Assembly (NCBI GenBank): GCA_905331475.1
Contig: CAJNYU010000004.1
Coordinates: forward strand, 62,001-126,000
Direction: 5' to 3'
Source: Rotaria socialis
Taxonomy: Eukaryota > Rotifera > Eurotatoria > Philodinida > Philodinidae
Length of the DNA stretch: 64,000 nucleotides
Made by a program: the position numbers and the translations under genes. Positions 36,522-48,933 of the stretch are shown here, one piece after another. Every line of letters begins with the position of its first letter. The stretch's first letter is position 1. The notes under the pieces were generated by a model. It did no database searches, had not been told where the DNA came from, and was given only the letters and a program-made list of their open reading frames with translations.

Positions 36522-36823
36522 NATACCGGAAAGAAACAATGACTTTTCTACGATATGTATAACTCGAGTTATAAAAGAAATACAAAAAATATGTTTTTAC
36601 CGGCAGAATCAGGTCACCCGACTCTATCTATACAATGATAACTGTAAAACATGGTTGTATTTTGATTCATTATTTAATTTTTAGATTTTTTTGTCACATT
36701 TGATTCTATATTTCTTTTTTAATATGAATTTTTTGTATTGCTTTTATTTTTTATGTAAAATAAATTAGGCTAATTCAAAGATTATTGTTAAATATAAAAG
36801 AATTATTGTCGAGGCAAAGGCTG

Positions 36824-36938
36824 GAACAGTGTCAGTTAGCAGTTGTTTACCGGGAAAAAATTAGCAATTTACGTTAGTTTACCGCGGTTTTTGGAGCCGG
36901 TAACGTAATCGGTAAAACCGCCAGTTTTATCACATGGG
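36824..36938. mobile_element. Solo end of a CCCATGT element
   Basis: The right edge, reverse-complemented, reads CCCATGTGATAAAACTGGCG and continues to GGCGGTTTTACCG and CCGGCTCC. This matches the left end of the element at 62152 nearly word for word. No opposite end is found, so it is a truncated copy. Confidence 0.6.
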
Positions 36939-38578
36939 ATGATGGTGACACCTATTTCGTGAGTATGAATGATATGTCACACGAAGCATAGCAATACCAT
37001 TATTATAATGGTGAAAAAAGTGTGTGAATGATGAAGAGAGATCTACTGAACTGTGTTATACTTATCGTTTACCTATTTTGTTGCATCATCTACTTCGCGC
37101 TACAATGAGCATACTACGGATTCGATGCTCTCTATCAATTCATGGACTGAAGAGAGATAAGAACCGTGCATCTAAATAAGCAAGTTTTATTAAGATATGA
37201 AATTGTTGATTTATGTAAATAGACCGTCTATATATATAAACTATAGTAATTATGGTGATGATAATGTTCAACAGGGATGTTGTACTATTATTTTAATAGT
37301 ATCTTCATTATAAGAACACTTGTTGAATAATATGGTTTTCCGATATTGGACCTTTTTTTAAATTTAATAGAACAATTTATATTATACAGGATTATCGAAT
37401 CTATGGATAAAATATACTGAACATTTCTACACGAAATACAAGTATATCGTACGTATATTTGAAAACTTGGTGATCTTTTATAAAACGATATCAACCGTTT
37501 GTAACTGAGTTCAACTGACCATGATCTGGGCACGTTATTACTAAACAATCACATCAACAAAGTATGTATTTTTCGATATGACAAACCAACATGTATTGTA
37601 CCAAATATAACATGTTAAATTTGCATTATAATACTAGAAAAGAAACGAAGGATTGTATCTACATGAATGAATGAATCATAAAAATAAACATATTATTCTC
37701 AAGCTAAAATCAAAGGTCACTCTATAAATAATCAATAACGCTTTGTCATTATACGCTTGAGAAGTAAAGCGATAGATCGATACACTTCATTGCTGAAATT
37801 GACATGAGATAAGAAATAGGCTTCATTTGTCCACAAAAAATATAATGAGCCACAGTGATGAGTAACAAACAGAAACTTATGAATAATAAAATATTCAACA
37901 AAAGAAGTGACCTAAACTTCTTCTTTAATTGAATGTCAGAAACGGTGATATTATTTTATTTATTTGCTTTTTTTTGTATGACGAACTTATAAAGAGTTTA
38001 TTGGCTACATGAGCTTCGAGTAGAATATTTATTCAAATGTCGCGGAGTTTCTCAGAAGTTAAAAAAAGACGGAAGTAATTACTTATAAATGATTTCAATT
38101 TTTTATTTCCATTTGAGTATCATCATTTAAATAGAACAATAAATGTGTTCTATTGCGTAGGAAGAATAAAATCTTCCCGATGATAAAAGAATTCTTTTTG
38201 GTCTTTCGTAGAAATGCTCTCAATGATGTCTCCGACAAAATCTCAGATGAATTATTATATTTATTAGAACTCACACTTACTACGTCGTTCCTGTTTGTTG
38301 TAATAATTTTAGCATGATTTCTTTAACCTTAATATTTTTTGTTGGCTTTTTTAAACAAAACAAAATTCTATGTACACAAAACATGTGTTATTGTATTCCT
38401 TGAATAAATAATAATAATAATAAAAAAGAAAACAACGGCGAAGTCCACATTGATCAATATATATATATATATGAGTATGTTATGGAAAAAAAAGTCAATT
38501 TTTCTTCTTGATACACTAGACTAGACAGATAGATAATATGATTTAGTATAGAAGTATTCTGTCCAAAACAGAAAACAT

Positions 38579-40559
38579 TTATTCATCTGTACCAATCATT
38601 TGAAACAATTCTTCAAAACTAATTGTTGCTGGTGATTTCGCTTGAACTGTTTCAATATATATAATATCATCTTCGTCATCATTATCATCATTGTGTTCAT
38701 TTTGTTGATGTTCATTATTCGAATAATTTAAACACAGTACAGAATTTGTCGATGACGATGAATTATCAAAATTCGCATCGTTATGATATTCAACTTTCAT
38801 TTGTTTTAGTATTGGTAAATCATCATCATACTCTTCATCGTCGATTATTTGTTCCACATGTCTCTTAGGTTCCGTTTTCCGTAATCGTTTTGTTGCCCGA
38901 GGTAGAATTGTTGATGGTAATAATGGAATTACTTTTTCTGTATTATCTATTTGATTTAAATTTACAGATATTTGTTCATCTAACTGATTGTTGTTATTAT
39001 TATTATTAATTTGTATAGATTGTTTTAATAAATTTTGTATATCATATGTATCAATCAATGTGCTAGCATGTTCAAGTTGTTCATTAATTGAATTTAAATT
39101 ATAAAATAACGATAGAATGTCGTCAAATTGTATCGTATGAGATTTTTGTATGAATAGTTCAGCTTGTTTTAATAGATCAATAAATGGTTCGGTTGTATTA
39201 CGTGTTGATATATTTAATTTCGACCAAAAATGGTTTTTTATTTGTTCATTATATTTATTCAAGGAGCTCAATATGGACTGTTTGTGTTCAAAAAATGCTT
39301 TTTCAAAATTTGAAAATATTGTTTCAATTTGTTGAATTTTTTTCCGATTTATTTCATTTAATTCAGTCAATTGGTCGCGAGTTGAATGAATACGATTTAG
39401 ACGATAATAACAGGTTTGAACAATATGTTGAATATTATCAATAACTTTTTCTCGATCATTCACAAAACATTTTTGACATAGAAGATAATCACAACATGAA
39501 CATAATATTAACGAAGTTTTTTCTTGACATTTTGTACATTTACCACTAATATCGTAATTTTTTGGAACTAATTCAAGTAGTTGACGATGAATATATGATA
39601 TAGGAAATTGATCAGCACCATTATATGGAAATGTACGACGACATAACGGACAAGCTATAGTTGGATATGGTAAATTAGATGAAGGAATTGATTTAAGACA
39701 TGAACAACAAAATACATGTTGACATGGTAATGCACGAGGATCACGTAAACGATCAATACATAATGGACATTGAAGATTTTCTTCGATATTCGAATATGAA
39801 TAGGCTAATTTTGGTGACGAAGTAGCATTAGAACTAGTATTACAACATTTCGATGTAACACTATTTGAATATGAGTTTTGCACTAAAACAAAATCAATGT
39901 ATATTTATTTTTTCCTAACAAAGTAGGAATTTTCTTTTATATGCAATACCATACTTTTTATATTTTGGTCTTGAATACTATTGGATGTCGCTGTTTTTGA
40001 TGATGTAGAAGACGACGACGACGACGACGAAGAAGAAGAAGAAGAAGAAGGAATAGCATTGCTGTAAATCGTATGGGTAGGTTGCGTAGCCAATGATGTA
40101 GAGGTAGAAGCAGTTCGAAGTGCACTTGTTGATGTAGTTGTCAATCGTGCTTGCATTTTAGGTGTTTGCCGTGGAATACGATAGATACTTAAATCGATTG
40201 GACCTGATGTCGATTCTCTTCCATTAGGTGCCGATCTCAGTTGGCTGTGCATACGAAAAAGACTATGACGTACACTTGGATAACCTATGAATAATAAGTA
40301 GATGCACACAGTCAGCTGATTGTTAAACAAAAAGAAGAAGGAATTAGAAAGTTTTATTTATTGTTTTCGTGTTCTTAGCGAAAGGCAATTTAATCTTACC
40401 ACTTGTAGTAGAATGTTGGTGCAAATTTGATTGATTAGTTGATAAGGAAGAAGATGCTGATATTGATGACGATGTTGATTGTTGATTTTGCTGTTGTTGT
40501 TGTTCTTGTCGTTCTGGTTGCTGTTGTTGTGGAGGTGTGTAAGAATGAACGGTCCTCAT
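38579..40559 (-). CDS. TRIM-like RING-type E3 ubiquitin ligase
   Basis: Three exons (40559-40400, 40284-39955, 39882-38579) in phase give 597 residues. Residues 1-160 are disordered, with Gln and Ser tracts (14 consecutive Ser near 40010-40060). A C3HC4 RING follows: C202, C205, C217, H219, C222, C225, C241, C244 in LQCPLCIDRLRDPRALPCQH and ACPLCRR. Next is a Cys-rich B-box-like segment, CTKCQEKTSLILCSCCDYLL then CQKC (C279-C302). A long helical coiled-coil region (about 320-460) and an acidic tail come after. RING, B-box and coiled coil in that order is the TRIM arrangement; no C-terminal SPRY, NHL or other substrate domain is seen. The predicted role is ubiquitin transfer to unknown substrates. 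Confidence 0.85.
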
Positions 40560-42997
40560 GAATATAACTTTTTAATGTTAGCTTATATGGATCTTCAATT
40601 AACCAAGTATATATTAAATCATAGAAAGCCTAAATTTGTCATTTATTAATTAGAAAAGAAAACTTTTCTCAAATAAAACCAATCGTGAGTATTAATAATA
40701 ATGGTGATGATGTTGTATGTATGTATGTCTGTGTGTTGTGTGTCTGTCTCTGTGTTGTTGACGTTCTGTTGCTCTACGTATATAGTCTGCGTTCGCTTGC
40801 CCGCTTTCACTTACACGCTCTCTCCTTTTTTTCTTCTGTATTCTACTTCTACTATTACACGATGACGACAGCACATAAAAAACCCCAACTACATGTCGTT
40901 TGCAAGTCACAAGCATTTTTTATTTTTTTTCTTTGCTCATTTAAAATTTTACGCATAGGATAAATGTTTCATAAATGAATAATTAATTTATGATTTCCAG
41001 AATGAACACTAAAAGAGATTTACACAAAAATATCCTACATATGAATAGAGCAGCGCACAACGTTATCATGGAAAATGGTAACAAAATGATTTTTGCAAAT
41101 AATTTCCCATAGTAGGATTTCCAACTATGTTCATGCAACAAGATTTCTTTTTCAAAAATTAGTAATTAATAACGGGGTGACATAAACATTGATGTTCTAG
41201 TGCGTTGCTGTAGATTTTATTTTGTTCGCGACGAACAGAAAGAATAAAAGCGTTCTTCTTCTTTCTTTTTCGCTAGGCGTATTTCTGAAAGAAAAAAATA
41301 TTGGTTGGTGATCTCTTTAAAGTTTCATTATTATTCCAAGAATACAAAAAAACGCCTTTTATTTATAATCCCTAATTAAAAATATTACTATATTTTAATT
41401 TAGAATCAGAGAAACAGCCTTACGGTTTATTAAAGAATTTATTTATAGCATTCTAAAAATTTTGTTTATGAACTCAACATGTCATATATAATGTAACCGA
41501 TAACGCATGATTCTAGGCTGTATCATTTGCGCTGAGAAAAAAAACAATTTCCTATGACTAATTTCGGTCCATTTTTCTTTTTTTTAGAATGATTATTTCT
41601 CGGTGCTAATCATACTGTATATTCAGTATTGATTTTATGATAAGAATAAAAGAAATATTTATTAAGTAGAAGTTGGTCTATTTGAACAGTATAATCATTC
41701 ATATTTTTTACAACTATATATATATATATATATATATTATATACAGCTTTACTGATTCGTAAATTTTGATACAAAAAATAGAATTACTTTGAGAATCATG
41801 CTAAAGTGCATAAGTGTGCTTTCGATAGTAACGTCTGCGCAATTTTCATTTGAATAATCGATGATCAATAATAAAAAGATTCTAGCAACATTTTTTCTAG
41901 GAAACACGTCTGCCGTATGCAAACTTTCTTTTTTATATTATTACAAATTAACTCAAAGCTAATTCTAATTTTTAATTATTTTGTTGTGCAAACAAATTTA
42001 ATAAAACTCTTTGCTTTATGTCCTTAAAATTTACATTGAATTGTCTGACATTGAAAATATTCTATGAAATAGAGTTGACTTATTTCTTCAAAAAAAAATA
42101 GAAAAAAAAACTATAAGCTCGATTGGATGAAATTTTATTTAAATACAATAGTACGAGATAACGTTTAGCTATGTTTTCAATTTAGCACAACAGAAAGAAA
42201 AATGCATGTATAACCTTACTCTGAAATCATTGCATCAAGTTTTGAAATCTGGCTCCTAAATTGTATTACAGTACAATCTAACATAAGACTCAATCTCTAG
42301 TTACTACAAATGCTTCAGAACGATCTCTTTTCCCATCCCATGTGCATCATATCATTATTTTACCATATGTTATATGATATTAGCCAATAAAAACTTTTCT
42401 CTAATTTTAAGAATACAATTAACATGAATTTCTTATTCTATCAAACGAATGTACTTTTACAAACACTTGAAATAATTTTTCTGTTTGTTTGTTTTTTCTT
42501 CTGAAGTACGTTCGCTTAAGCGACGTGAATAGGTATGACCATACAAACAACGATAAAAATAGATCAAACCTCTAAATATTACTGCTTAAGGGTTAGACTT
42601 CTATTAGATTTATTTTAAAATTATCTCATGTAATAGAATCGATCTAACATATAACTAACTAAAAAAACTGATGCGTCACGTCAAAAAATGCAACGCTGTG
42701 AAAACTGTAGCCATATTATAATTAATCACTGCAGTATTGGAATATTTTTAAATTTATTCATAATATTATTGAAAATTTTCTATGTTTAAAAAAAATGCTT
42801 AGTTTATTTAATAAATAGAGAAAACTAACTATACGCGATCTTTTATTGTTTCATTGAATTTCAATAGTCGTATTTCAGCGGTCTCTATCGAAATGTTTGC
42901 TTTAATTGACCTGGTTTTTTATCTCTTAAAGATAAGTTCTTCATTTTATTTTTCTTTATATCGAGTATAGGTAGTACGCGTTGTGTTGTTTGCGAGA
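40560..42997. other. Divergent intergenic region, no gene seen
   Basis: Lies between the 5' ends of the TRIM-like gene (minus) and SNX8 (plus), so it should hold both promoters. It contains GTGT-rich sequence (40710-40760) and a (TA)n run (41715-41737). Confidence 0.5.
41715..41737. repeat. (TA)n microsatellite
   Basis: Uninterrupted TA run. Confidence 0.9.
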
Positions 42998-45900
42998 ATG
43001 CCCGTAGATTTGAGCGCAGGTAATCGTCGAAAAATCAATTCTTATTCAAACATCAGCAATATTATACAATCTAGGTTCGATTCCATCAATCTATCGTAAT
43101 CTATTTGAATTGATTAACTTACATGGTATTGATAAGCTAACACTTGCTGTATTTGTGCCATTGTTTGAATCAAATGTATTGACCAAAACAATATTAAATC
43201 AAGTTTGAATTCGAAGTGTAAAGATTGCAAGGCATTGTTTGGTTTGTTTTTCGTTAGATTTGGAATTCAGTTATAAAGACAAATTCACTTTCTTCTCGTA
43301 ATGATTTTTATAAATGCTTGGCATTAATGGCACTTGCTCAGCAAGGAAAAATTGTCGATGAAAAGTTACTTGATAATTATGTAAACCGAGGTATCAAAAT
43401 GAATAAATGAATGTCAAATATCATAATAATTCTTCATTTAGAATTACCCATCCCAACATTAGACAATTTAACTGAGTTAGAAGAACGTTTAATTCGTATA
43501 CTACGTAGTGACCAAGGAAAAACAACATTCTGTTTTCGTTACGGTGACCTATGTTCATTAGATACTATACAAGTTGAAGTTGCACCTGACAAAAAAGGTA
43601 AAACATATTTTCTTCAAAAACAAAGGTATGTATACGTGTTTCATTTATTCTCAGGTGTTATTATACGACATTTTGAATATGAAGTTACAAGCATGGTAAA
43701 TGTTGCATAGTTCTTTTTGGTGTTGTTAGGATTGTTGTTATAATATATTCTCATTCTCTTCTTTCTCTATCAGCATTACAACAACAAAGTTTCACGTCGC
43801 TATAATGACTTCATTGCTTTGCATGAACTATTGTCTTTGAAATATCCCTTTCGAATAGTACCACAACTTCCACCAAAAAAAGCCGTTAATGGTCTCTAAT
43901 TTTATTTCAATTTTGATTAAATTGCTAAAAGAAAAATTAGATAATCTACAAAAGCTTGGCGCATTGCTATATTTATATGAGAAGAGAATTTAATAAATTA
44001 AACCAATAAATTTTATTTTAGTTGATAAAGAATTCATTGAAGAACGTCGGCGATCATTAAAACGTTATCTTCAAATACTGTGTCGACATCCGGTTCTATG
44101 TGAAACAGAAATCATTAAATTTTTTCTAACTTTTCAAGGAACAGTTCGTATTATAACATAAAATTTCATCATATTTTATTTTCGAATATTTTAGTCATGT
44201 GGTGATAATATGAAAGCAACATTTAAGAACAGTCTTGATGAATTCAGTTGTGAACCACCAACATCATCAAGTTCTATCGATAGAATCGAAGTATATATTT
44301 TATTTCTTATATTGAATGTTTTCCTATTGTTTACAAAATGTGTCTATAGAGACATGAGGAAGATTCAACTGGCATTAGAATGTTTCATATCAGTGAAACA
44401 CATATATCATTTCTTCATCAACAATTTTCTCAAATTCGCACTTACCTGAAGAATATTAATGAAAGAAATTTTAAAACGGCTGATGAATATTGGGCAATAG
44501 AAAAATCTTTACAGTAAAAAATTTTTCATTTAACATTCCACCAATACAGATGTTTATACGTTATATAAATAGATTAATAAGTACAGATCCAACGCGTATT
44601 GAACGATGGGCTACTGGTCCTAACGATTATTGGCCAACAATTCAAACTGGTCTTACGGAGCTACCTATTGAAATGAATGCTGTGGCAGAACGTATTAATG
44701 AAGAATGTAAACGAGAAGATGAAGTTATCAATGATCATCTTGACATGTTAATTGAACTATTTCAAGGATATAAAGTAAAGTAAAGAGAAACAAATTAGAT
44801 ATTTTTTTTAAATTTAGCTTTCTTCTAAAGGATTTATGTAAACGATTTGAAGAATCCTTACAAGTTGAACAACGAGCAATTCAAAAAGCAACACATCAAA
44901 ATCGACGTTCATTAACAACCAGTGATTCATCAACCAAAGTAAATTTATTTCTATCGATATGACAAGGAGTAAACAGAGCTTGACTTATTTGATCCGATGT
45001 CTGAACTTATTCATTAGTAAATATAATACGAATGGGAACGAGAAATATGTTATCAGTTTTGAGGTATCAAAAAGTATGAACAAATCCCTACATATTGAGC
45101 GTAGGAGTTCAACAAGAAAAGCTTCAAATATCCTGAATTTCGCTTTTGAGTATGTCAGAATTAAACTGCATGTGTATCATAGCAATCCACTCCTTGGCAG
45201 TAAAAACTACCACGAGAAAAATTTTCTTTGGATCATTTCAAATAATATTATCATAAGCAATAGAAATTTAATCTTCATAGTGTTGTATCCATTTACAATT
45301 AAAATAACTCCTGGCAAAAAATGTCTGGATACTAAGCATTCACTTATTTCTCGGGCGCTAAGAGTAAACTGATAAAAGCCAGAAACAGTTAGTTTCCGCT
45401 TTATCGAAGTATGTGTTCAAAGTTTCCTGTCACCGTTAGAATGAATATCTATCGGTAAATTTTATACAAAAGTTCCTAACTTTGGAAATTGGTTTAACTA
45501 CTATTTTAATTTGTACCTGTGAAACTACCTCCTATATATATATATATATATATAATCAATAAAATCTCATGTATGATTTCCTATAACAGCACTAGCTGCT
45601 ATGGGGAATCAAAATTGATAAAAATATCTGTCATGCAACAATAGAAAGTACCCATTTGCTTGACTAGATTCGAAAATGGGTGAAATTTTTGTACCGAAAA
45701 CTTCTGTGCATGGATTCATGATATAAAACTGACTGATTCTTAGGAGAATAAAAATTTTAAAAAGCTTCTCATTTCACATGGAATCGGGAAAATGTTTTTA
45801 AATATGAAATTACCTTCGTTGATAAGAATTTATGATAGTGTAATCCAATCTTCCTACGAAGGTTCTCGGTACATGTTTCTATTGACATAATGGACATTAT

Positions 45901-46354
45901 CAACGGATAAAGAAATGAACATGCGATTATCAATATTTTTCTTTTACAACTAAAAATGAATATCGACGTAAATGATATATTCCATTAAATATCTAAAATT
46001 GTCTGATAAATCTTTCAAAATTTTGTTTTATTCTTTTTAGAATGATCTCAGTTCGATTGAAAAACGTAATAATCATGCACTTAAATGTATACAAATTGAA
46101 ACACAATTAATCTATGCAAATTTAGAAGCATTTGTGTATATATTGAGTAGTTTAGGAAATATTCAATATAAAGTTTCATCTGATGTAAGTTCTTTTCATT
46201 TTGTTTATTTTAACTATGCATGCTGTTTTTTTTCCTTATTAAATAGCTTCTCGATATTTGGAAATCATTTTCAAATAAAATCTCTGAACTTGGACAAACA
46301 TATATCAATAAAACATCGTTACAAAAAGCAAATACATCTGGAGTCAAAAAATAA
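42998..46354 (+). CDS. SNX8: Sorting nexin-8 homologue (PX-BAR)
   Basis: SNX8 binds phosphoinositides on endosomes and works in endosome-to-Golgi sorting. The gene has about twelve exons. The first ones, 42998-43019, 43075-43202, 43258-43390, 43442-43597 and 43655 onward, are phase-checked. An N-terminal helical region ([20 protein letters not shown]) resembles the EF-hand/EH-like part found in some SNX8 proteins. The PX domain follows: VEVAPDKKG spliced to [13 protein letters not shown], then [20 protein letters not shown] and LPPKK, with RRYNDF the phosphoinositide-binding core. Next is [17 protein letters not shown]. The BAR half includes [14 protein letters not shown] and [19 protein letters not shown], close to vertebrate SNX8. 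An intron of about 1.1 kb (44940-46040) precedes the last two exons; the others are short. Translation ends in SGVKK. The window shows no disruption. Confidence 0.92.
45533..45554. repeat. (TA)n microsatellite in the long SNX8 intron
   Basis: TA run inside the 1.1-kb intron. Open frames in this intron are not exons. Confidence 0.85.
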
Positions 46355-46497
46355 ATAAATGCTTATTTTTCTGTTTTATTTACTTGTCGGTTTTGTTTTT
46401 ATTCAAAAAAAATATATATATATATGCCCAATAAAAGATAAACGCATGTTTTTTGTTGCTTTCAATATTATACCGCTCAGGTGTCATTGATTTTGTA

Positions 46498-46743
46498 TTA
46501 TTTTTGAAATAATCTTGTCCAACGATCAGGTAAGACAGCCGATGAGGGAAGCGGTTGTTGTGAGTTTTTTTGCTGGAAGAAATCTTCATTATTAGTTTTT
46601 ATTGGTTTCGCTTGAAAGCCTTTTTCACGTACTAAACCCATATTTCTTTTTATTGGAAGTCTATGATCAATGAAGACCGTAGTAACTAGATTATTGAAAA
46701 AGAATATGAGGAGAATAAAGTAGACAAAACCCAATCGAGCCAT
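46498..46743 (-). CDS. Small secreted or single-anchor protein, 81 residues
   Basis: Single-exon frame that starts MARLGFVYFILLIFFFNNLV, a strong signal peptide or signal anchor, followed by about 55 polar residues ending PDRWTRLFQK. There are no cysteines after the leader. A dibasic KR in PIKRNMGLVREKGF could be a prohormone cleavage site, but nothing matches a known neuropeptide. The ATG sits 14 nt after a pyrimidine-rich acceptor (TTTTTACTACTAG on the minus strand), fitting a trans-spliced or 5'-UTR-spliced mRNA. It is convergent with SNX8, 143 bp from its stop. Family not recognised. Confidence 0.6.
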   Translation of the reverse strand: MARLGFVYFILLIFFFNNLVTTVFIDHRLPIKRNMGLVREKGFQAKPIKTNNEDFFQQKNSQQPLPSSAVLPDRWTRLFQK

Positions 46744-47718
46744 GAGAATATTTTAATCTAGTAGTAAAAAGAACAAAGTAGCCTAAGATTAACATAAATC
46801 AACGACTCTATTCAACAAAAAGATTTTATTGAGGATAAAAAATTTATTGAGCACATACTTACTTTGAAAACAATGCGCCTCTTACTTGAGAGACGCAAAA
46901 AATAGTTTGATATAGAAACTTGTGTTTTCTTAGTATTTATACTCGATTTGATTCAATCTAAATCACGCACATTTCCATTACTCGCAGTTATATATGCGGG
47001 TAGATATTATGGAACCAAGGAAATTCAATTTGACGATAGAAAACGCCTGGGATTATTGTCTAGGTTATTGTTTATCGATATAAATTACAACAGAGTCGAT
47101 TAAAATCATATTGAATGATGACGTGCACAATATAGTTTAGGCTTCTTGTTTTTTCCCTGCTAAAATGAATTCGAAGTCTATTATTATGTAAAACTTTATA
47201 TGGGGATAACACATTTTGATATCAGACAATGTTAATTGAAGGTTAAAAGAATATTTAAATAAAATTCATTTGAATGTCTTTCATTTTTATGTAAATCTGA
47301 TCATAAAAAGTACACATTGCATAGACAAGCGATGGTCTATTCATCGTTTTCTGTTTCTTTATAAAATAGAATAGAATGATAGTAGAACAGCATCATATCG
47401 TAATTCTTTTTTTCTTCACTTCATTCTCTTTCTTTTATATTTTACTTTTATAGTGACGTGAATCGAGCCAAATTTCATTGTGTATATTTGATTCTCGTGT
47501 CAGCAACATACGGTGCCCGTCACGCATTTTTTACATTCAACAACAGCGCCTAGCACGTAGAAGAAAAGAAAGAAAAAGGAAAGAAGGAGCACACGGACGC
47601 AAGAGCAGTACTGTTGTTCATTGTATTTGCAAGACTCGGAACGAGTGTCTAACGTTATAAATCATTTTTCTTCTTCTTCTTTTTTTAAAATAAAGAGCGA
47701 CAGAGGTCAAATTATCCG
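46744..47718. other. Divergent promoter region
   Basis: AT-rich spacer between the small secreted protein (minus) and the Rho gene (plus). No gene seen. Confidence 0.5.
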
Positions 47719-48603
47719 ATGAGCTTTCGACGTTCATCAACACGTGTGAAACCACCTAAAGCAACAATAAAAATTCTTTGCGTTGGTGATGGTTCTATCG
47801 GTGAGTACTTGAAATTACTTTTAGTTTCACTTTTAAACAATAGAAAAAACAAAACGTTTTTCTTTTTATCTGTTACATAATATATTTACAGGAAAAACGT
47901 GTTTGTTAACTGTATTTGCAACAAGTAAGAAAGAACGCAGCCAGAATGTTTTGTTTTTCTCTCGAACAAAAAAAATATTTATTTAGATGAATTTCCCTCA
48001 GCTTATGAACCGACGGTTTTCGATAATTTTGCTTGTGTAATGCATCGAAATTCAGCGGCATCGTACAATCTTGAATTATTTGATACAGCTGGTCAGGAAG
48101 AATGGGAGCAGCTTCGCCGAATGATGTATGCTAATACAGACGTGTTTTTGGTATGTTATTCATGTATGCAACCATCTTCATTTGATAATGTCGAAAAAAA
48201 ATGGATGCCTGATGTACGCAGTCATGATCCATCCAGTCTTGTGATTCTTGTTTCACTTTGCATTGATTTACGTACGAATAATAATTCAGTGAATGCTCAA
48301 CCTGATCTTATATCAACACCAGTGGTCACAAGTCGACAAGGAGCTGACTTAGCTAAACGTTTAAAATGTAATGCGTTTATCGAATGCTCGTCAATGCTTC
48401 GTTTTCATGTTCGAGAAGTATTCGAATGTGCTGTCGATGTATTTGAACGTGATTATCAACGATATTCTGATCAATATTGTCATGATCAACGTCGATGTCA
48501 CACATGGTTATGTTGCCTTATGTGTTGTTCATCGAGAAAGCAAATATCACAAAAAAACAACAAACACGATAAGTCAGATCAATACGTTTACAATCCAGAA
48601 TGA
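47719..48603 (+). CDS. Atypical Rho-family small GTPase
   Basis: Three exons (47719-47800, 47892-47924, 47987-48603) in phase give 243 residues. The P-loop GDGSIGKTCLL spans 23-33, switch I YEPTVFDNF holds T48, and switch II LFDTAGQEEWEQLRR has Q75 equivalent to Rho Gln63. CYSCMQPSSFDNVEKKW is a Rho-type segment and ECSSM is the G5 loop. The base-specificity loop is unusual: where Rho proteins read GTKxDLR this reads SLCIDLR, losing the Lys that contacts guanine. The tail has WLCCLMCCSSRK but ends DQYVYNPE, so there is no CAAX prenylation box; clustered cysteines next to basic residues suggest palmitoylation. The N-terminal extension is basic. Guanine-nucleotide binding may be weakened or altered. 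It groups with Rho/Cdc42-like proteins, but the exact subfamily is not clear. Confidence 0.85.
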
Positions 48604-48607
48604 ATAG

Positions 48608-48631
48608 TATATATATATATATATATATATA
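48608..48631. repeat. (TA)n microsatellite in the 3' flank
   Basis: TA run a few bases after the Rho stop codon. Confidence 0.9.
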
Positions 48632-48933
48632 AATCTTTAGGCTTTTTGTTATTAATGTGTCCTATTTAATCCGGTGGTTTGTATGTTTCGATTTTTCTTT
48701 TAAACAACAAAAAAGTTTGCTTTCTTTGTTTATTGTATCTTTTAATGTTTGTTTTGCTGTTGTTATGTTTTGTCATTCATGTATCGAAAAGGAGCAAGAG
48801 AAAAAAATTTAGCATAACACCACGAAATACAAAGTAAAGAGCACGACAGTTTCATCTATCTATCTATACAAATTTATGAAAACACATTTAACAAAAAAGG
48901 TGACAACTACGTATGAATAAGAATAATATCTAG

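Larger units (their letters stand above)
33206..38578. other. Gene-poor stretch with fold-back elements
   Basis: 5.4 kb between the glutamine synthetase fragment and the TRIM-like gene. It holds an A/T-only tract (33780-33960), elements with AACCGCGGTT words (34153-34486, 36824-36938), a small hairpin (36436-36521) and one weak minus-strand exon candidate (35193-35334). Nothing else is supported. Confidence 0.45.

Noticed and set aside
44959..45372. 137-residue plus-strand open frame
   Set aside because: Lies within the long SNX8 intron, follows no acceptor in phase and has no domain.
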